DNA from: Halomonas sp. LBP4
Lineage (GTDB): Bacteria; Pseudomonadota; Gammaproteobacteria; Pseudomonadales; Halomonadaceae
Direction of reading: 5' to 3'
Assembly: GCF_003202205.1 (NCBI RefSeq)
Contig: NZ_PDOG01000004.1
Span: forward strand, 338,641 to 402,640
DNA length: 64,000 nt
Shown here: positions 1-8,899 of the stretch, in pieces
Layout: each line of letters opens with the position of its first letter
How positions within the stretch are numbered: the first letter of the stretch is position 1
Notes under the pieces: generated by a model
What the model was told of the DNA's origin: nothing
Databases searched by the model: none
What the model saw: only the letters and a program-made list of their open reading frames with translations
Made by a program: the position numbers and the translations under genes

Positions 1-401
1 TGCTGATTCTGCAGCGTCAGGTGGTCGAACTCGACGCCGACGCGACGACGGCCCTCGCAGAGCTGCTTGACGGCCTTGAAGAAATTGTCCTTCTGCCAGT
101 CGGTATAGACGATATTGTCGCCCAGGCGATTGCGCCGCCAGGGCTGGCCTCCGTCGATATTGGCGGTGACAGTGGTAAAGCGATCCTGGGTGACGACAAG
201 ACCATAGTCACGTCCAAACTTGCAATAAACGAAGTCGCTGAAGTAGTTGATGTTGTGATAGGAAGTCATCACTACAGCATCGATGTCATTCGACGCCATG
301 TAGTCCCTGAGCCGGGAAAGGCGGCCTTTCATCTCTGCGTCCGAGAAGGTCGGAACCACCTTGTCCCCGTTGGGGATCTCAATCAGTGACGGCAGATTCA
401 T
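1..401 (-). CDS. Creatinase (creatine amidinohydrolase), N-terminal part, runs off the left edge
   Basis: Hydrolyses creatine to sarcosine and urea (EC 3.5.3.3) in the cytoplasm. Only the first 133 residues are in the window. They match the non-catalytic N-terminal domain of creatinases of the peptidase M24 fold: the segment TSYHNINYFSDFVYCKFGR (about residues 46-64), followed by SANIDGGQPWRR-like and NIVYTDWQ-like motifs. The catalytic C-terminal domain lies outside. The ATG at 401 is preceded by an AAGGAG ribosome site. The small unknown gene ending 22 bases upstream is in the same direction and probably cotranscribed. Family assignment is firm. Substrate is inferred from close motif agreement, because the active-site half cannot be seen. 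Confidence 0.85.
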   Translation of the reverse strand, partial: MNLPSLIEIPNGDKVVPTFSDAEMKGRLSRLRDYMASNDIDAVVMTSYHNINYFSDFVYCKFGRDYGLVVTQDRFTTVTANIDGGQPWRRNRLGDNIVYTDWQKDNFFKAVKQLCEGRRRVGVEFDHLTLQNQ

Positions 402-423
402 CTTGTTGTCTCCTTCGTCGTTA

Positions 424-735
424 TCAAGCGACTTTCATCGCGGGGTTTGAACCGATCTTTATCGTCATCCCGGCCGCGTCCTTGTCATACAGCTCACCAA
501 ACTGCATGATGGACAGCCGGTATCTCGCTTCGAGGATCTTCAACAACCTCATGATGTGGTTGAATTCATGATCCTCAGCGAAGAAATCAACGCCTAGCAT
601 ACGAATTCCCAGACACTGCACTTCATAGGTATCCGAGACTCGCATGATGGTGCTGATGTCATGCTTTAGCGTTTTGGAGTCCTGCGACTCTTCTGCATGA
701 CGAGCGATCCGAAAGACTAGCCTCCAATGCTTCAT
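424..735 (-). CDS. Small conserved-looking hypothetical protein upstream of creatinase
   Basis: A 103-residue protein I do not recognise. It has no signal peptide or membrane segment and reads as a compact soluble alpha/beta or helical protein, with a charged middle (FFAEDHEFNHIMRLLKILEARYRL). The ATG at 735 has a CAGGAG ribosome site eight bases upstream, and the stop falls 22 bases before the creatinase start, so the two are very likely one transcript. Codon use is less GC-rich than most of the window, like the creatinase fragment. Context suggests a role linked to creatine, creatinine or guanidino-compound metabolism, but no function is claimed. Confidence 0.6.
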   Translation of the reverse strand: MKHWRLVFRIARHAEESQDSKTLKHDISTIMRVSDTYEVQCLGIRMLGVDFFAEDHEFNHIMRLLKILEARYRLSIMQFGELYDKDAAGMTIKIGSNPAMKVA

Positions 736-914
736 TCTTTAACTCTCCTGCTGGTACCGATGAATATGGCCAGCAGGAGATGGCAATACCAATGACTAGT
801 GCAAATCGGCCCATTGGCTACGGTAATGCCTTGGGTTTTCATTGGCTTGTGGGGCAGTTCGCCTCTCTTCCATGACCCGGGCAACGGGCTCCGACCGGTT
901 TGCCCTGCCGCAAT

Positions 915-1058
915 CACGCCTTGGCTTACCTGCATCACATGACCTGTGAGCTGGCGCAGGCGGGTTTCGAGAGAATCATTGAAAACGACCCCGACTGCGT
1001 GATGTCGCATCGGGGCGTTACCGGCCTCGTTCCGCAGCCTCGGGGGGCTCAATGGTGA
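915..1058 (+). pseudogene. Decayed fragment of a TPR-protein gene (inverted partial copy of 1102-2826)
   Basis: Read on the plus strand this stretch encodes HALAYLHHMTCELAQAGFER and continues with IIENDPDCVMSHRG. It matches an internal segment of the intact TPR protein on the opposite strand (around 2440-2563) almost residue for residue. It has no start codon, diverges after about 35 residues, and stops at 1056-1058. It is therefore a truncated, inverted, partial duplicate. Nothing else recognisable lies between 736 and 1101. Confidence 0.75.
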
Positions 1059-1101
1059 GCTTGGGGGCGCTCCCCCGGACGCCGGCCAGGGAACTGCGAG
1101 C

Positions 1102-2826
1102 CTATCGCTTCAAATACGCTTGCGCCTCGATGACACCTGGCCTCGCCGAGCCCCCAGCGATGTCAAGCAAGGTGGCGTAGTGGTCGCCCGCCGTCTGGGC
1201 TTTGCCTGCAGCGGCGGCGGCACGGGCAGCGCCGAGCAGGGTGTTGTAGCGCCTGGGCCACACCACGTCGGAAGCTTGATACGCTTCCCAGGCCTCCGCC
1301 GGGCGGTCGAGATCGAGAAGCAGGTCGCCCAGCGCCTCGTAGGGCGGCAGCAGGGCGCCCGGGGTGACCGTGGGTTTTTCGACGGTGCTGTCCAGTTCCG
1401 CGGCAGTGCCGATCAACTGGATCGCCTCCTCCGGCCGGTCCTGAGTACGTGCGATCCAGCCGGCAAGGATGAGCCGGTCCATCTCGATATAGGTCGCGAA
1501 GGTGGCCTCGTCTTCCGCCGCCGCAGCGTCGCGCAGTGCGATGAGCCTGTCTTCAGCCTCCTGCGCGGCGTCCACCTTGCCACTGTGCAAGGCACCGAGC
1601 CCGCGGGCGAGCCATGTCAGCCCCTCGGCCCAGGGCGCATCATCCCAGGGCAGATAGTCCGGCATGCGCGGCGTCAGCGCGGCCGCTTCGCCCCACTGCC
1701 GCCGCTCCACGGCATAGCGCGCGGGCATGGAGGCGAGGTGGAAGGCACTGATGAAGGACGGCTGGTAGTCCGTATGGGACAGCACCTCCTCTACCATGGC
1801 CTTCGCGCGCTCGTCCGCCCCCTGCTGCAGGAGGGCGTACAGGCCATAGTCCATCGCGTGCAGGTAATGCTGCGATACGGTGTCGCCTCCCAAACGGCGG
1901 AGCGCCGCATCGGCGGAGCGCCGGTTCCATTCAATGACCTCCGGCCATTCGCCGAGGCGCACAAAGAGGTGCGTGGGCATGTGCTGCGCGTGCGGCACTT
2001 CCGGGGCTATGTCGCTGTAGCTTCTGACGATGTCCAAGGCATGGCCAGCGCGGCCGGTCGCGTCGGTGGCGTGGAGGGTGTAGTGCACGGCGCCCGGATG
2101 CGTCGGCTCCTGCTCGTAGACGCCGCGCAATACGCGCTCGGCCTCGTCGAACAGCGCCGCCCGGTTCTCCGTCACGGGGACCAGGGCAAGCCGCGAGAGC
2201 GCGTAGAGGGTTGCCACATCGGCGTCCTCAGGCGTGGCGCGATAGGCTCGTTCCATCGCCTCTCCCCACCGACGAATGCGCGTCCACCACTCCGCCGTGT
2301 CGGGCTCGCGGAAAAAGGCCTCGGTCGCCGCCACCAGATTGCGTTCGCGCTCGCTCGCCGGGAGATGGGCTTTTACCTCCTGGATCGCCCTCCAGCCGCG
2401 GTTCATCACCTCGGCACCCGGCCGGATCGCCCATAGGGGCTGGAACAACGTGGTGGCAACGCCCCAGTGCGCCATCACGCAGTCGGGGTCGTTTTCAACG
2501 ATATTCTCGAAACCCGCCTGCGCCAGCTCATAGGTCATGTGATGCAGGTAAGCCAAGGCCTGATCGAACGCCGCTCGGCTGGCCTCGGTGCAGGAGACCC
2601 GAAAGTCCACCGTGCCGAGGGCTTCGTCGGCGACCTCGATCGCCTGGTCACCGTCACCGTACATGGTCGCCTCATCCGCCCGGGCGTCCGGGGCGAGCCC
2701 TGCCGCGCCCGCGAGCAGTAGTGAGGCGGAGAACACTATCGCGAAGTGACTGCGCCACCGCCGAGATGCGATAGATCCAAGCACACATCGCGCCCTCTGA
2801 GGCGCGGCACGGAGGGTTCGACTCAT
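1102..2826 (-). CDS. Secreted tetratricopeptide-repeat protein, function unknown
   Basis: A 574-residue protein with an N-terminal export signal: a basic start, then a hydrophobic core near FAIVFSASLLLAGAAGLA, and a likely cleavage after ARA-DE around residue 50. The rest is helical, TPR-like sequence with motifs such as AFDQALAYLHHM, HWGVATTLFQPLW, HMPTHLFVRLGEW and a C-terminal PYEALGDLLLDLDRPAEAWEAY repeat. It probably acts in the periplasm as a scaffold, and no catalytic motif is visible. I chose the ATG at 2826 because it has a GGGGG ribosome site and gives a clean signal peptide. An in-frame ATG at 2964 adds 46 residues of unlikely composition. A broken inverted copy of part of this gene lies at 915-1058. 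Confidence 0.75.
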   Translation of the reverse strand: MSRTLRAAPQRARCVLGSIASRRWRSHFAIVFSASLLLAGAAGLAPDARADEATMYGDGDQAIEVADEALGTVDFRVSCTEASRAAFDQALAYLHHMTYELAQAGFENIVENDPDCVMAHWGVATTLFQPLWAIRPGAEVMNRGWRAIQEVKAHLPASERERNLVAATEAFFREPDTAEWWTRIRRWGEAMERAYRATPEDADVATLYALSRLALVPVTENRAALFDEAERVLRGVYEQEPTHPGAVHYTLHATDATGRAGHALDIVRSYSDIAPEVPHAQHMPTHLFVRLGEWPEVIEWNRRSADAALRRLGGDTVSQHYLHAMDYGLYALLQQGADERAKAMVEEVLSHTDYQPSFISAFHLASMPARYAVERRQWGEAAALTPRMPDYLPWDDAPWAEGLTWLARGLGALHSGKVDAAQEAEDRLIALRDAAAAEDEATFATYIEMDRLILAGWIARTQDRPEEAIQLIGTAAELDSTVEKPTVTPGALLPPYEALGDLLLDLDRPAEAWEAYQASDVVWPRRYNTLLGAARAAAAAGKAQTAGDHYATLLDIAGGSARPGVIEAQAYLKR

Positions 2827-2981
2827 GGCACCCCCTTGTTGGCTATGATCAGTCGATGGATTCTTAGTATAGCCTCGCGCCGAGGGCGGTGGTCGGCCGC
2901 TCCGTTGCCTCATCTGCGGCAACCGTCTCGCCCGCCACCACGTTTTCGAGAAGGTCGCCGGCAAGCATCAAACCCTGGGCA

Positions 2982-5348
2982 TCAAGTGGACCAGCCACGG
3001 TTCGACCGCGCCAACCAGCGCGCGGCGATGGCGAAGGCCACCACGTAGCAGGCAGCCCCGGCCACCAGGGCCGCGTTCTGGCCAATATGGATGGAGAGCA
3101 GCGGCGCCAGCGACGCCCCCAGCACCGAGGTGAAGCCGTTGATGCCCCACGCCCAGGGAATCCAGCGCTCCTGCCCGGCGAGTTGGCGCAACGCCCAGGG
3201 GAAGGGGCGGCCCATGGCCCAGGCCAGGGGCAGCAACAAGGCAACCAGCAGCGCCACGCGCCCCGCCAATGGCGGGGTACTCAGGGCATGCACGGCCAAA
3301 AACGGCACCAGGGCCAGCGCCAGACCCACGGCCACGGCGCTGTAGATCCGCCCCAGACTGGCGCGGCTGGCGTCTGCCGGCGTCATGGCGCTGCCGATAC
3401 CGGAGCCGATCAGGAAGGTGGCGAAGACCAGCGCCGCGGCAAGGACCGGCTCCCCCAGGTACAGGATCAGGCGCTGGAAGACCACCAGCTCCACGACGAT
3501 GTAGCCCAGGCCGAGCGCGGTGAAATACCCGGCGACCGAGAGCCGGCCGAAGGGGCGCTGGATCGCCGGTAACCGCCCCAGCGGCACCAGGACCAGCAGG
3601 AACGCCAGCACGGCGACGACCACGGTGGTCACCACCGACAGGATCAGGGTCCAGTCGAGATAGCTCCAGCCGCGTCCGCCCAGTTCGCGGACCAGCCGCG
3701 GCGTCTCGCCCCAGGCCAGGGAGCGCCACGGATAGGGGCGGTCGAGCTCGGCCGGCGCGGCATGGAACAGGCGTGCCGCCGCCGGCATCGGTCGTTGCTC
3801 GAACAAGGCGCGGGCGATGTCGTGGAAAACGGGGGAGTCCAAGCGGTGATAACGATTGGCCTGCTCGCGGGCCAGGCCAGGCAACCAGGCGATGTCGAAG
3901 CGCCACCGCTCGGCGAAGTCCCGCAGGGTGGCGATGTCTGTCTCGGCCAGTGGCCGCGGCGAGGCCAGGATCAGCAACGCCTGCAGGCCGCGCAGCACGG
4001 CCACGTGTTCGCCCGGCGCCGCCGCACCCTGCCGATGCAGGGCACGCTCCAGCGTGGCCATCACGCGGGGGTAATAGCGGGGCGGGTCGTCAAGCGGCAG
4101 CGGAATGGCGAGCAGGCCGTCGGCCTCCAGCCGCGCCAGGGCGAGCGCCAGGCCGGCCACCGTGAGGACATAGTCCTCGGCAGCGGCATCGCCCTCCTCC
4201 CAGGCCGCGTCGAAGGCGATGATCGAATAGGGGCCGTCGGGGGCGGTGACCAGATGCCGCCAGGCGCCATCCTCGACCAGGGTGATACCGGCCTCGCTCG
4301 CGCCACGCGCCCGGGCGATCTCGAGCAGACGACCGTCGGCTTCCACCCAGGTGACCGCCCGGCCGCCGGCGGCGACCGGGGTCTGCCAGGCGCCGCTGCC
4401 CAGCACCAGTGCCCGTCCGTGGGAGCGCAATTGCCGGGGCAGCCCGGCCAGCGAAGCGCGCCTGTGCTCCGCCTCGACCGGCCATCGGCGCACCAGGGGC
4501 ACCACCCGATCGCTGCCGACCACCGCCACGTCCACCGACGGCACGCTCTCGGTCCAGCCCAGGCTCAGGCCCGGTGCGTAGCGCAGGCTATCGGCCCGCA
4601 GCAGGGTAAGCTGGCCCGGCAGACCGGGGCGGACCGCCAGGGTTTCCACCCCGGGCAGCTCGCCTATCCGCGACAAGGCCTTGAAATCCGAGACGGCGGG
4701 TTCCGGCGGACGAACGGCGGCCATCAAGGCCAGCGCCAGGCCCAGGACACACGCCGCCCCCGCCACCCGCTGCCCGCGAACCCACCCGATCACGCTCCCG
4801 AGGGCGAACAGCAGCACGGCGACCACCGCCAGCGCCATGGCCACCGGCACGGTCGCCAGCAGTAGCGCCGCCCCCAGGCTGCCAATGCCGCTGCCGAGCA
4901 TATTGGCGGCATACAGGGCTCGGGTACGCTCGGGCCAGCGCAGGAACACCTGGCCGATCGCCAGGCCGGCCCCATAGAAGGGCACGAACGCCGCGAGGTC
5001 CACCAGCAGCAGCCGCACCAGCTCGCCCAGGTCCCAACCGGCGAACACCGGGCGCAACGTGACCCGGGACTGCACCACGAGCAGCAGCAGGAAACCGGCG
5101 CCGGTCACCCCCAGCCCGGTGAGAAACCAGCCATCGCCGCGGCTGAAGGGGTAGCGCCCGGCCAGGGCCAGGGTGGTGCCCGCCGTCCCCAGGCCCAGCA
5201 ACGCCAGGGCAATGGCCAACCCGGCGAAGTGGTACCAGTGGCTGAACTCGAAAAGCCGCAGCAGCAGGACCTCAAGGGCCAGCAACGCCGCGGAGACGCC
5301 GGCCACGGCCACCAGGTCGAGTCGCCCCGGTGTCTCCCGCGCCACCAT
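2982..5348 (-). CDS. Polytopic membrane protein with a spermidine-synthase-like methyltransferase fold
   Basis: A 788-residue protein with about six transmembrane segments in residues 1-200, a soluble Rossmann-like domain around 230-460, and a second membrane block from about 560 to the C-terminus. This is the architecture of the fused MFS/spermidine-synthase-like proteins. The soluble part has a degenerate nucleotide-binding loop (ALVLGSGAWQTP) where true aminopropyltransferases carry a GGGDG-type loop, so polyamine synthesis is doubtful. It starts at the ATG at 5348, whose first base is the last base of the upstream stop (TGATG), so it is translationally coupled to the exported isoaspartate methyltransferase. 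The role is unknown, and membrane location is well supported. Confidence 0.75.
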   Translation of the reverse strand: MVARETPGRLDLVAVAGVSAALLALEVLLLRLFEFSHWYHFAGLAIALALLGLGTAGTTLALAGRYPFSRGDGWFLTGLGVTGAGFLLLLVVQSRVTLRPVFAGWDLGELVRLLLVDLAAFVPFYGAGLAIGQVFLRWPERTRALYAANMLGSGIGSLGAALLLATVPVAMALAVVAVLLFALGSVIGWVRGQRVAGAACVLGLALALMAAVRPPEPAVSDFKALSRIGELPGVETLAVRPGLPGQLTLLRADSLRYAPGLSLGWTESVPSVDVAVVGSDRVVPLVRRWPVEAEHRRASLAGLPRQLRSHGRALVLGSGAWQTPVAAGGRAVTWVEADGRLLEIARARGASEAGITLVEDGAWRHLVTAPDGPYSIIAFDAAWEEGDAAAEDYVLTVAGLALALARLEADGLLAIPLPLDDPPRYYPRVMATLERALHRQGAAAPGEHVAVLRGLQALLILASPRPLAETDIATLRDFAERWRFDIAWLPGLAREQANRYHRLDSPVFHDIARALFEQRPMPAAARLFHAAPAELDRPYPWRSLAWGETPRLVRELGGRGWSYLDWTLILSVVTTVVVAVLAFLLVLVPLGRLPAIQRPFGRLSVAGYFTALGLGYIVVELVVFQRLILYLGEPVLAAALVFATFLIGSGIGSAMTPADASRASLGRIYSAVAVGLALALVPFLAVHALSTPPLAGRVALLVALLLPLAWAMGRPFPWALRQLAGQERWIPWAWGINGFTSVLGASLAPLLSIHIGQNAALVAGAACYVVAFAIAARWLARSNRGWST

Positions 5349-6133
5349 CAGTGGCCACCGGTCAGCGGCACGAAACGCACCGACGCCAGGTTGCGGGTGC
5401 TCACCTCGCCGTCGGCATGCTTCTCCACCAGCAGCAGGTTCTGGATCCAGCCGGCACGTCCTACCGGGATCACCATGCGCCCGCCGGGACGCAGCTGGGC
5501 CACCAACGGCGGAGGGGTGTGGGATGCCGCGGCCGTGACGACGATGGCATCGAACGGCGCGCGTGCCGCGTAGCCGTGGTAGCCGTCGCCGTGCAGCACG
5601 GTGATATTGCGATAGCCCATCCGCTGGAGACGTTCGGCGGCGCTATCGGCCAACTCACGGATGATCTCGATCGTGACCACCTCACCGACGATCTCGGCGA
5701 GGATCGCCGCCTGGTAGCCGGAGCCCGTACCGACCTCCAGCACGCGATCATCGGCGCCCAGTTCCAGTACCTCGGTCATGTAGGCGACGGTGTAGGGCTG
5801 GGAGATCGTCTGGCCGTGGCCGATCGGCTGGGGCTTATCCCCATAGGCGCTTCGCGCCGACACCATCGGCGCGAAGCGGTGCCGGGGCAGGCGTCGCATG
5901 GCCGCAAGCACGGCCTCGTCCGCCACCCCTCGGCCCTCGATCTGGTCGCGTACCATCGCCGTCCTGAGCTCGACGAACTCATCGTCGTCGAAATGCGGAC
6001 GTGGCGGGGCCTGCTCCGGAGGGGAAGCCTGCAGGAGCACCGTGACCTCCTGCGCGGCAGCCGGCACACAGGCAACCAGGGCCGCCAGCAGCGCGGCGCG
6101 AATCCAGCCGGCTTGCGAAGATGCCTGGACCAT
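5348..6133 (-). CDS. pcm: Protein-L-isoaspartate O-methyltransferase with an export signal
   Basis: Methylates L-isoaspartyl residues in damaged proteins with S-adenosylmethionine (EC 2.1.1.77). The 261-residue product has a hydrophobic N-terminal segment ending VPAAAQE, so it is probably periplasmic rather than cytoplasmic. It then shows the family motifs GHGQTISQPYTVAYM, VLEVGTGSGYQAAIL (SAM-binding motif I) and YDAIVVTAAA-like motif II. The ATG at 6133 is used because GGGGAG lies at proper spacing; an upstream in-frame ATG at 6166 adds 11 unlikely residues. The gene is coupled to the spermidine-synthase-like membrane protein downstream, which suggests a shared envelope function. Confidence 0.88.
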   Translation of the reverse strand: MVQASSQAGWIRAALLAALVACVPAAAQEVTVLLQASPPEQAPPRPHFDDDEFVELRTAMVRDQIEGRGVADEAVLAAMRRLPRHRFAPMVSARSAYGDKPQPIGHGQTISQPYTVAYMTEVLELGADDRVLEVGTGSGYQAAILAEIVGEVVTIEIIRELADSAAERLQRMGYRNITVLHGDGYHGYAARAPFDAIVVTAAASHTPPPLVAQLRPGGRMVIPVGRAGWIQNLLLVEKHADGEVSTRNLASVRFVPLTGGH

Positions 6134-6340
6134 CGCCGGCTCCCCTTTCGGCCCCTGGAATCCCAAGGATAGGCCACGATCGACGACGACAGCTACGGCA
6201 GGTCCCGCTCGAGGATCCCCCTCCCCCCGAGACCTTCCCGATCAAGTGGCTTTGATAGGCGTGACGCAGCGCTTGCGACCCCCCCAGTGACCAGACAACG
6301 CCAACGGTCAATCGTAAGCCGGTGAATCCATCTACCGCAG

Positions 6341-6377
6341 TTATGCCCAGTTCGGGATTATGCGCAGCTGCGCATAA
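6341..6377. repeat. Palindrome plus direct repeat at the edge of the IS66 remnant
   Basis: TTATGCGCAGCTGCGCATAA at 6358-6377 is a perfect 20-base palindrome. Its left half is repeated as TTATGCCCAG at 6341-6350, in direct orientation 17 bases upstream. The element abuts the transposase remnant that starts near 6369. It could be an end sequence of a mobile element or a protein-binding site; the sequence alone does not decide. Confidence 0.6.
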
Positions 6378-6675
6378 GCGCCGTTACTGGCTATTCTGCT
6401 GGAGCGAGATCGGTGCCGAGCACGTCGGTATCCTGCAGAGCCTGCTGACCACCTGCCGGCTGCAGGGGGTGGCCCCCTACACCTACCTGGTCGACGTGCT
6501 GCAGCGCATCGCCATCCCTCCGGCGTCGCGTGCTGAAGAGTTGACGCCGCGCCGCTGGAAGGTGCTGTTCGCCGATAACCCGCTCCGGTCAGACATCGAA
6601 GGGGAAGTCCAGGCGCTCTGGAATGACCGTACACAGAAGGCCAGCCAGGTCCACGAACTCCTGCCTCAGAACTAG
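6369..6675 (+). pseudogene. IS66-family transposase, C-terminal remnant
   Basis: About 100 residues matching the extreme C-terminus of IS66 TnpC transposases: KRRYWLFCWSEIGAEHVGIL, then TCRLQGVAPYTYLVDVLQRI and ELTPRRWKVLFADNPLRSD. The DDE catalytic core is missing and no start lies nearby. It marks the left side of the sugar-acid block; a second IS66-type remnant marks the right side at 22166-22483. Confidence 0.85.
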
Positions 6676-6743
6676 CGGCACAACGTCTGATCACTGACAA
6701 TCGGTGATGGCCGAGCGCTTACTTTTGAAAAGGAATCTTACCC

Positions 6744-7514
6744 ATGCAAATGCCCACCAACGACTTCAAGCAACGGCTGCTGGCCGGTGAGGTCATGACC
6801 GGGATCTGGCTGGGGCTGGCGAGTCCCTATGTCGCAGAGTTGGCTGCTACCGCCGGCTTTGACTGGCTGCTACTGGATGGCGAGCATGCCCCTAATGACT
6901 TGCAGAGTCTCTTGGGCCAATTACAGGCTGTCGCTCCATACGATAGTCAGCCGGTGGTTCGACCGCCTTATGGTGACCCGGTGCTGATCAAGCAGTATTT
7001 GGACATCGGTGTGCAGAACCTTCTCATCCCTATGGTGGAGAGTGCCGAACAAGCTGCCGCCCTGGTTGCTGCAACGCGATACCCGCCCGAGGGGATTCGG
7101 GGTATGGGCAGCATGCTGGCGCGTGCGTCGCGATGGGGGCAGATAGAGGATTATTTGGAGAAAGCGGATAACGAAGTATGCCTGATCCTGCAGGTGGAGA
7201 GCCCCAGTGCCCTCGCAGAGATCGAAGCGATCGCGGCTGTGGAGGGGGTCGATGGCATCTTCATCGGTCCTGCGGACCTGTCGGCTGCCATGGGCTACCG
7301 GTGCCAGCCTGGGCACCCGGAGGTGGTGCACGCCATCGAATCGGCTATTGTCCGGATCCGAGCGGCCGGCAAAGCGGCAGGTATCATCACCCTGGATGAG
7401 CAAGCGGCACGCGGCTACCTGGACGCGGGCTGCACCTTCGTCGGCGTGGGTGTGGATGCTCTGCTACTGACTGATGCTATGCGCAAGCTGGCCGCACGGT
7501 TTCGTCCCTCCTGA
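6744..7514 (+). CDS. HpaI/HpcH-family aldolase (2-keto-3-deoxy-acid type)
   Basis: Class II, metal-dependent retro-aldol cleavage of a 2-keto-3-deoxy (or 4-hydroxy-2-keto) acid to pyruvate plus an aldehyde, as in HpaI, GarL and RhmA. The 256-residue length is typical. Motifs visible are the catalytic-His segment [11 protein letters not shown] (about 42-52), a [16 protein letters not shown] turn, the metal-ligand Glu in LQVES, and Asp in [11 protein letters not shown]. The ATG at 6744 has an AAGGAA ribosome site. It is the first intact gene after the left IS66 remnant and faces the XylX-like dehydratase gene convergently. The exact substrate cannot be read from sequence; context favours a sugar-acid intermediate. 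Confidence 0.85.
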   Translation: MQMPTNDFKQRLLAGEVMTGIWLGLASPYVAELAATAGFDWLLLDGEHAPNDLQSLLGQLQAVAPYDSQPVVRPPYGDPVLIKQYLDIGVQNLLIPMVESAEQAAALVAATRYPPEGIRGMGSMLARASRWGQIEDYLEKADNEVCLILQVESPSALAEIEAIAAVEGVDGIFIGPADLSAAMGYRCQPGHPEVVHAIESAIVRIRAAGKAAGIITLDEQAARGYLDAGCTFVGVGVDALLLTDAMRKLAARFRPS

Positions 7515-7542
7515 CCATGGCAGGTGTTGTCCGTCGAGACGC

Positions 7543-8721
7543 TCAGCGGCCGGCCAGGTCTCGCATCAGCTCGCGTATGCCGTAGGTCCAGGGCGGGAGC
7601 TGATCACTTCTGCCGACGTTGTTGACCAGCGCTCCAAGGGTTGGTGTCGAGATTGTGACGATGTCACCGAGGTGGTGCGTAAAGCCTTGTCCTTCGCCAC
7701 TGCGATCCTTGATGGGGGAGAACATGGTGCCGAGATAGAGCATGAAACCGTCGGGATACTGGTGGTGGGTGCCCACGGTCTGCTTCACCAGGTCCAGGGG
7801 GTCACGGCTGATTTCGGCCATGTCGCTCTCGCCCTCCAGTCGGAAGCCATCGTCTTGCCCCTCGATGCGCAACGAGACCTGCGCCCGGCGTACGTCATCG
7901 ATACCGAAGCCGTCGTCGAACAGCCGGATGAAGGGGCCAATGGAGCTTGATGCATTGTTGTCCTTGGCCTTGCCGAGCAGAAGTGCGCTTCGCCCCTCGA
8001 TGTCGCGCAGGTTGACGTCATTGCCGAGCGTCGCGCCTTTGACGTTGCCATGGCTGTCAACAGCCAGGACGATCTCCGGTTCGGGGTTGTTCCACCGCGA
8101 TGCGGGGTGAAGGCCCACGCTGGCCCCGAAGCCCACGGAAGAGAGCGGCTGGGCCTTTGTGAATACCTCGGCGTCTGGACCAATTCCCACTTCCATGTAC
8201 TGTGACCAGCCGCCACGGGTCTGAAGCTCTCGCTTGAGCGCCATCGCCTCTTCAGAACCCGGCACGATGCGAGACAGGTTGCTACCGATAAGCGCCTGAA
8301 GTTCGGCGCGCAGCTCGTTGGCCCTTGTCGCGTCGCCGCCGGCCTGTTCCTCGATGACCCGCTCCAGCAGACTCACCGCGAAAGTGACGCCACATGCCTT
8401 CACCGCTTGGACATCGCAGGGTGCCAGCAGAAAGGGCGGACGCTGGGGCGTGGATAATGAGTTTTCCAACAGGCTTTCTACGGACCCCAGCGATGCGCCC
8501 TCAGTATTCCGCAGGGTGCTCTCCACATCGGCATGATCCAGCAGATCGGCCATCGTGGGACCAAGATGGGTGACATCAAGGGCCTCTCCGTCACGGATCA
8601 CGAACAGCACCGGCCCGGGACGGGGCGACTCGCACCAGGCGCGGCCTACCAGCAGGGCGCGGTCAAGGTCCTTTGGCAGATAGTCTGTTACCGGACGATG
8701 CGGTGAGTCGGAAAGGGTCAT
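7543..8721 (-). CDS. FAH-family 2-keto-3-deoxy-pentonate (xylonate/arabinonate) dehydratase-like protein
   Basis: A 392-residue fumarylacetoacetate-hydrolase-fold protein of the long subgroup that includes Caulobacter XylX, which dehydrates 2-keto-3-deoxy-D-xylonate to alpha-ketoglutarate semialdehyde in the Weimberg pathway. It shows the subgroup motifs CGVTFAVSLLERVIEE, GGWSQYMEVGIGPDAEVFTK, WNNPEPEIVLAVDS (metal-binding acidic pair), GNDVNLRDIEGRSALLLGKA and HHQYPDGFMLYLGTMFSPI. It is transcribed divergently from the SDR at 8900. The enzyme that would oxidise its product (ketoglutarate semialdehyde dehydrogenase) survives here only as debris near 21573-21757. Family membership is firm; pentonate specificity is inferred from similarity. 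Confidence 0.82.
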   Translation of the reverse strand: MTLSDSPHRPVTDYLPKDLDRALLVGRAWCESPRPGPVLFVIRDGEALDVTHLGPTMADLLDHADVESTLRNTEGASLGSVESLLENSLSTPQRPPFLLAPCDVQAVKACGVTFAVSLLERVIEEQAGGDATRANELRAELQALIGSNLSRIVPGSEEAMALKRELQTRGGWSQYMEVGIGPDAEVFTKAQPLSSVGFGASVGLHPASRWNNPEPEIVLAVDSHGNVKGATLGNDVNLRDIEGRSALLLGKAKDNNASSSIGPFIRLFDDGFGIDDVRRAQVSLRIEGQDDGFRLEGESDMAEISRDPLDLVKQTVGTHHQYPDGFMLYLGTMFSPIKDRSGEGQGFTHHLGDIVTISTPTLGALVNNVGRSDQLPPWTYGIRELMRDLAGR

Positions 8722-8769
8722 GGAGCCTCCTGGGTCGGGTCGCTGGCATCTGGCCAGCGCTCAACTATC

Positions 8770-8810
8770 ATGTTATTGGTGTAGTGATGTATGACAGGTA
8801 TGCCAATGGC
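8770..8810. promoter_or_regulatory. Candidate operator between the divergent FAH and SDR genes
   Basis: The divergent intergenic region carries GTATGACAGG at 8789-8798. The same ten bases occur upstream of the SDR-FAH-ADH-UxaA operon at 21411-21420, and a related GTATGATA stands before dctP. GTATGAC fits the GT-N3-AC core bound by FadR-type GntR regulators, and such a regulator is encoded in the block (16226-16948). An ATTGG/CCAAT inverted repeat flanks it. Binding is inferred only. Confidence 0.35.
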
Positions 8811-8899
8811 TTCACTCTAGTCCATGGCGTGGCCCCGGGTCGATAGCGTGATGCCAAGAGAGGAGCCCCCACCTCAACCGACAAGAACGGGAGACGGCA

